Source: an uncultured Candidatus Saccharibacteria bacterium
GTDB taxonomy: Bacteria > Patescibacteriota > Saccharimonadia > Saccharimonadales > Saccharimonadaceae
NCBI GenBank assembly: GCA_948288625.1
Contig: CAOHYA010000001.1
Location: 124,001-188,000, forward strand
DNA length: 64,000 nt
Direction of reading: 5' to 3'
The stretch's first letter is position 1. Every line of letters begins with the position of its first letter. Shown here in pieces: positions 60,537 through 64,000 of this stretch. A program made the position numbers and the translations under genes. Below the pieces are notes generated by a model. The model was not told the origin of the DNA. It ran no database searches and saw only the letters and a list, made by a program, of their open reading frames with translations.

Positions 60537-61230
60537 AAATCAACAAGGCTTTACTATCATCGAGCTGTCGTTGGCGATGGCCTTCATCGCGTTTCTCTTG
60601 CTCGCCATTGCTTTGGCTATCATCCAAATCGGTTCGATTTACAGCCAAGGCCTCACCTTGAAAGAAGTAAATCAAGCTTCACGTGATATCAATGATGATA
60701 TTCGCCGTAACGTGACCGTGGCCAGTCAACTGAACCTCGGCGAAGATTACGTGGCCACTGCCGGGAATGCGGGCGGAAGGCTTTGCTTCGGGCAGTACTC
60801 TTACGTCTGGAATTATGCCAAGGCGATTGCTGAAAATAACCCGAACGTAGCCAAGCTAAAGGGTGAAGCAGTCCGCTTTATTCGGGTAGCCGACCCTGAT
60901 GGCGCGTACTGTCAAAAGAATGACGGGGTATTAATCAATAAAGATATTCGTGGCGATGACGAATCGAATGCTCGTGAGCTGTTGCAACCTGGTGACCACA
61001 ATCTTGGTATTCACCAATTTATGATCAACACCCCGCCAGCCTCTGCCATAGATGCCGCCAGCCACCAACAACTTTATTCGTTCCAGTATGTTATCGGTAC
61101 GAGTAAGATCGAAGCGCTCAATAGTACTCAAACGGCCTGCTTAGCGCCAAATGAAGATAAAGCTGATCCGTTATTTTGTACGGTTCAACCGTTTAGCCTT
61201 GTCATAAGGGCGGGTAGTGGGGTTAACTAG
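60520..61230 (+). CDS. Minor pilin (third, GspJ/PilW-like)
   Basis: 236 residues. Signal NQQG-FTIIELSLAMAFIAFLLLAIALAI with Glu5, then a globular domain with four cysteines. Position and size fit a GspJ/PilW-type minor pilin. Starts inside the previous gene (17-nt overlap) and is followed by the largest minor pilin after 5 nt. Confidence 0.8.
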   Translation: MNRVAKNQQGFTIIELSLAMAFIAFLLLAIALAIIQIGSIYSQGLTLKEVNQASRDINDDIRRNVTVASQLNLGEDYVATAGNAGGRLCFGQYSYVWNYAKAIAENNPNVAKLKGEAVRFIRVADPDGAYCQKNDGVLINKDIRGDDESNARELLQPGDHNLGIHQFMINTPPASAIDAASHQQLYSFQYVIGTSKIEALNSTQTACLAPNEDKADPLFCTVQPFSLVIRAGSGVN

Positions 61231-61235
61231 TAGCA

Positions 61236-62465
61236 ATGAAAAACATAAGCGTTCATAAGCAATCTGGCGCCGTATCGCTTTTCGTGGTGGTATTCTTCAT
61301 GCTACTTGTCACGGTGGTGACCGTCGGGTTCGTACGCTTGATGGTCGCCGACCAGCAGCAAGCTTCTAATAACGACCTATCGCAGAGCGCTTTAGACTCA
61401 GCTATGGCTGGCGTGGAAGACGCTAAGCGAGCACTTATCAAATACCAGCAGGATTGTAAGGTCAGCGTCGTGAGGTGCGGTGAAGCCGCACAGGTGGTCA
61501 GTGGCGCAGATGGTCGAGGCGCCGTCTGTAATGCCGGTTTGAGGGAGGTCGTAGGCACTGGTGTAGAGGCTGGGGAAATCAGAGTCCAGCAATCGGTAGG
61601 GGATCAAGCCCTCGATCAGGCATACACCTGCGTAAAAATTATGCTGAAAACCCCTAACTATGAAGGAAATTTGGCGGCAAATACTTCGCAGCTCGTACCG
61701 CTCATTTCCGATACGGCCTTTGACCGTGTGGTAATCGAATGGTTTAGCGATAAGAACGTCGCCAGCGAGGGTGGAGGCTCGAACGTTGACCTAGAAGGCG
61801 TTGGGTCTGGTCAACCGCTCTATACACGGGGTGAATGGCCGTCGAATCGTCCATCGCTTATGAGAGCGCAAGTCATTCAATATGCGAATACGTTCACGGT
61901 AGGGAACTTTGATGCCGTCAAGGGTACTCAGAGCAACGGAGCGACTATGTTCTTGTACCCTACCAGCCAACCAAATATCGGTGCGAAAAGCTTCACCGAA
62001 TATGACAACAGGAAAACCGACATCGCTCCCAACCCGTTACCAAAAGATAGCGTCACGACCCCGACGGCGGTAAGCTGTAAGTCGAACCTTAACTCGGGCG
62101 GCTATGCCTGTAAGAGCGAGCTTATTTTGCCTCAAGCCATTGGTGCGTCGGGCAACGAGCGTACGGCATTCCTTCGTCTCGCATCTTTTTACAATGCTTC
62201 GGCGTTCCGCATAACCCTTTCCAACGGTGCCTTTAACCCTGAAAATCCATTGGCGACCCTTGCCGAATTTGATAGTGTACAACCTGAAATCGATTCTACC
62301 GGGCGAGCAAACGATTTGTTCAAACGTGTCGTCAGCCGTGTGAGTTTATTCGACACCACCTTCCCGTACCCAGAGGGAACCATCGATATCACTGGTGACT
62401 TTTGTAAGGATTTCGCGATAACGAAAACCCAATATATCCCTGGTCCGAACGGTTGTACCCCTTAG
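61236..62465 (+). CDS. Large minor pilin without Glu5 (GspK/PilX-like tip)
   Basis: 409 residues. N-terminus KQSG-AVSLFVVVFFMLLVTVVTVGFVRL is prepilin-like, but position +5 is Phe, not Glu. GspK, the tip subunit of type II pseudopili, also lacks Glu5 and is the largest of the set, so this is probably the tip protein. The large external domain has many cysteines. It ends 2 bp before the convergent Xer-type gene, with no terminator. Confidence 0.78.
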   Translation: MKNISVHKQSGAVSLFVVVFFMLLVTVVTVGFVRLMVADQQQASNNDLSQSALDSAMAGVEDAKRALIKYQQDCKVSVVRCGEAAQVVSGADGRGAVCNAGLREVVGTGVEAGEIRVQQSVGDQALDQAYTCVKIMLKTPNYEGNLAANTSQLVPLISDTAFDRVVIEWFSDKNVASEGGGSNVDLEGVGSGQPLYTRGEWPSNRPSLMRAQVIQYANTFTVGNFDAVKGTQSNGATMFLYPTSQPNIGAKSFTEYDNRKTDIAPNPLPKDSVTTPTAVSCKSNLNSGGYACKSELILPQAIGASGNERTAFLRLASFYNASAFRITLSNGAFNPENPLATLAEFDSVQPEIDSTGRANDLFKRVVSRVSLFDTTFPYPEGTIDITGDFCKDFAITKTQYIPGPNGCTP

Positions 62466-62467
62466 TA

Positions 62468-63385
62468 CTACGAACCTGATTCGCTGTGGAACTTTTCGTA
62501 CACTTCTTTCAAGTGAGCATCCGTTACGTGGGTATAAATTTGCGTCGTTGAAATGTCGCTATGGCCTAGCATTGTTTGTACGCTACGCAAATCGGCACCG
62601 TTCATCAGAAGGTCGGTGGCGAAGCTATGACGCATAGTGTGCGGGCTGACGTGCTTGGTAATGCCGGCCAAGCGGGCGTACTTGTTGATGGCACGCTGGA
62701 TACTGCGAGCTGAGAGTCGACGATAATCGCCGCTGGTATTCGCTTCCACGTTACGGCTATAGCCGATAAAGAGGGGAGCGAGGGTGTCCTGACGCATGGC
62801 GAGGTACTGGTCGACCCAATCGGCGGCAGTTTGACTGATAAATACCGGCCGATCTTTCTGACCTTTTCCACGAACCATAAATTCTCGCCGTTTGGTGTTG
62901 ATATGATCTCGGTTTAAGTTTACTAGTTCCGATACGCGCAAGCCACTCGAGAACAGAAGTTCGATGATGGCTCGGTCGCGCAGGCCTGCTTCGCTCGAGG
63001 TATCAATCTGCTCGAATAAACGTTGAATTTCATCGTAATGAAGAAAGGTAACTTGTTTGCGGGCTGTTTTGGGGAGTTCGATCTTATCCGGACTCATCGA
63101 GGGTATATCGCGCTTCGAGAGGTATTTCAAGAAACCGCGGAGGGCAATCAAGTGGTAGGCCTGCGTAATCATGGCGAGTGTTTCGCCGCGTTCATTTTCG
63201 TGACGGTTCAGCCAGAGGCGGAATTTACGGACTAATTCGCTGTCGATTTTAGAAACCTCGATGTCACCGGCAAATTCGATGAAACGGTTTAGGTAAAACT
63301 CATAATTCTCGGCGGTTTTTGGCATACGGCCACCCTCTACCTCAAGGTGTTCGATAAAGTCGAGGACGTAATCTGACATATACAT
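62468..63385 (-). CDS. Tyrosine recombinase (XerC/XerD-like)
   Basis: 305 residues from the ATG at 63385 (alternative 63379, MSDYVLDF). N-terminal SAM-like core-binding domain and C-terminal catalytic domain with the full set: Arg in SSGLRVSELVNL, Lys in RGKGQKDRPV, His-x-x-Arg in HTMRHSFATDLL, His in LGHSDISTTQIY and the Tyr nucleophile. Length and motifs fit housekeeping XerA/C/D, resolving chromosome dimers at dif with FtsK, which is in this window. It is not beside a mobile element. Minus-strand TATGCT ends 6 nt before the ATG. Confidence 0.88.
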   Translation of the reverse strand: MYMSDYVLDFIEHLEVEGGRMPKTAENYEFYLNRFIEFAGDIEVSKIDSELVRKFRLWLNRHENERGETLAMITQAYHLIALRGFLKYLSKRDIPSMSPDKIELPKTARKQVTFLHYDEIQRLFEQIDTSSEAGLRDRAIIELLFSSGLRVSELVNLNRDHINTKRREFMVRGKGQKDRPVFISQTAADWVDQYLAMRQDTLAPLFIGYSRNVEANTSGDYRRLSARSIQRAINKYARLAGITKHVSPHTMRHSFATDLLMNGADLRSVQTMLGHSDISTTQIYTHVTDAHLKEVYEKFHSESGS

Positions 63386-63391
63386 ATAATA

Positions 63392-63448
63392 AGCATAGCC
63401 TAAAACGGCGCTCACCGATACAATACTCAGCTCACTTCGTAGTACAAT
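63392..63448. promoter_or_regulatory. Divergent -10 boxes of the Xer gene and uppP
   Basis: Minus strand TATGCT (63392-63397), 6 nt from the recombinase ATG; plus strand TACAAT (63443-63448), 7 nt from uppP ATG 63456. Confidence 0.45.
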
Positions 63449-63455
63449 GGAACAT

Positions 63456-64000
63456 ATGCAATGGCTTGAGGCAATTATTTTAGGGCTCATTCAAGGGCTC
63501 ACTGAGTTCATTCCTATTAGTAGTTCCGGCCACTTGGTCATCGCTCAGACCTTCATGAGCGGCGCTTCCGACCATCTCTTTCTCGAATTCATCAATATCG
63601 GTACCATGTTGGCGTTGTTCGTCTTCTTCCGAAAGCGAATCTGGAACATTCTGCAGGATATCTTCGTAAAGAAGAATTATAAGTTGGCTATCAATATCCT
63701 CATCACTATCCTGCCGGCTGGTTTGATCGGCTTTTTCTTGGCTGATTTCATTGGCAGCGAAGCATTCTTCTCAAGTGCGGTCGTCGTGGTATTTACGCTG
63801 GCGATCGTCGGTATCATCATGGTGGTGGTAGAAAAGTTGCCAAAACTTTCACCAGTTCAAGATGGTGAAGCGTTGTCGAAGCCACGGGCTTTGATCATTG
63901 GGCTGGCGCAAGCACTGGCGCTGATACCGGGCGTGTCACGCTCTGGCTCGACTATCTTGGCTGGCCGCTTCATGGGGCTGAAGCCTGCCGAGGCTGCCGA
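63456..64000 (+). CDS. uppP: Undecaprenyl-diphosphatase, N-terminal part (runs off window)
   Basis: The frame is open from ATG 63456 to the window end (181 codons). UppP dephosphorylates undecaprenyl pyrophosphate to recycle the lipid carrier of peptidoglycan and is a target-site factor for bacitracin. Motifs: GLIQGLTEFIPISSSGHLVI near the N-terminus and PGVSRSGSTI near residue 160, with several transmembrane helices between. It supports a cell that makes or remodels peptidoglycan. The C-terminus lies outside. Confidence 0.93.
   Translation, partial: MQWLEAIILGLIQGLTEFIPISSSGHLVIAQTFMSGASDHLFLEFINIGTMLALFVFFRKRIWNILQDIFVKKNYKLAINILITILPAGLIGFFLADFIGSEAFFSSAVVVVFTLAIVGIIMVVVEKLPKLSPVQDGEALSKPRALIIGLAQALALIPGVSRSGSTILAGRFMGLKPAEAA

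Noticed and set aside
1..64000. Alternative genetic code (UGA read as Gly)
   Set aside because: Several genes end in TGA at the expected family length (helicase, pilM, pilO), and no conserved protein needs readthrough of TGA.
1..64000. CRISPR arrays, tRNA, rRNA or insertion sequences
   Set aside because: No direct-repeat array with spacers, no cloverleaf, no rRNA stretches and no transposase were seen. The Xer-type gene has housekeeping features and no adjacent element.

Overview
The window looks like core chromosome of a host-dependent Patescibacteria/CPR bacterium, most likely Candidatus Saccharibacteria (TM7). The grounds are inferential: single-copy replication, repair and translation genes packed tightly; a complete type IV pilus locus with no outer-membrane secretin; a VirB6/TrbL-like giant membrane protein; a WhiB-type Fe-S regulator; and no amino-acid or nucleotide biosynthesis beyond CTP synthase. 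TGA is used as a stop codon (for example at the ends of the helicase, pilM and pilO), which argues against the UGA=Gly lineages SR1 and Gracilibacteria. I see no rRNA, tRNA, CRISPR array or insertion sequence.

Layout. 1-6.3 kb: end of zwf, pyrG, argS, a small accessory gene, an MscL-like channel gene, orn and a YjbR-family gene. 6.4-18.7 kb: information processing (dnaG-rpoD, an HrpA-like helicase, a dephospho-CoA-kinase-like gene, a WhiB-like gene, polA, a HAD gene, mutM, holA). 18.7-28.6 kb: rpsT, a degenerate DHH-family protein, truB, the VirB6-like repeat protein, rpsO, an ABC exporter and a Nudix gene. 28.6-42 kb: mixed core and accessory genes (pnp, a 406-aa orphan, ABC-F, a one-polypeptide restriction-modification enzyme, a family-4-like UDG, a divergent orphan pair, rnj). 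42-48 kb: ftsK, rpsF-ssb-rpsR, efp-tlyA and convergent ychF. 48-62.5 kb: two envelope proteins and the type IV pilus locus (pilM-N-O-small-B-T-C-A-D plus four minor pilins). 62.5-64 kb: a Xer-type recombinase and the start of uppP.

Two styles of gene expression coexist. About two dozen core genes or operons have a TATAAT-like -10 box only 6-10 nt before the start codon and no Shine-Dalgarno (SD) sequence, so they should be translated from leaderless mRNAs; genes inside operons carry AGGAG-like SDs. Six orphan genes (3996, 28651, 31501, 38196, 38707, 41629) instead have near-consensus -35/-10 promoters, leaders with SDs and strong hairpins after the stop; several are visibly richer in GC. They look like self-contained accessory cassettes.

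Other notable points: a DnaG primase, a UDG and a PilB that have lost their usual metal-binding cysteines; an ArgRS with a Ser at the first position of HIGH; six exact 36-residue repeats in the VirB6-like protein; a 22-bp palindrome over the divergent promoters of two orphans; and a 54-nt hairpin in the leader of the 406-aa orphan.
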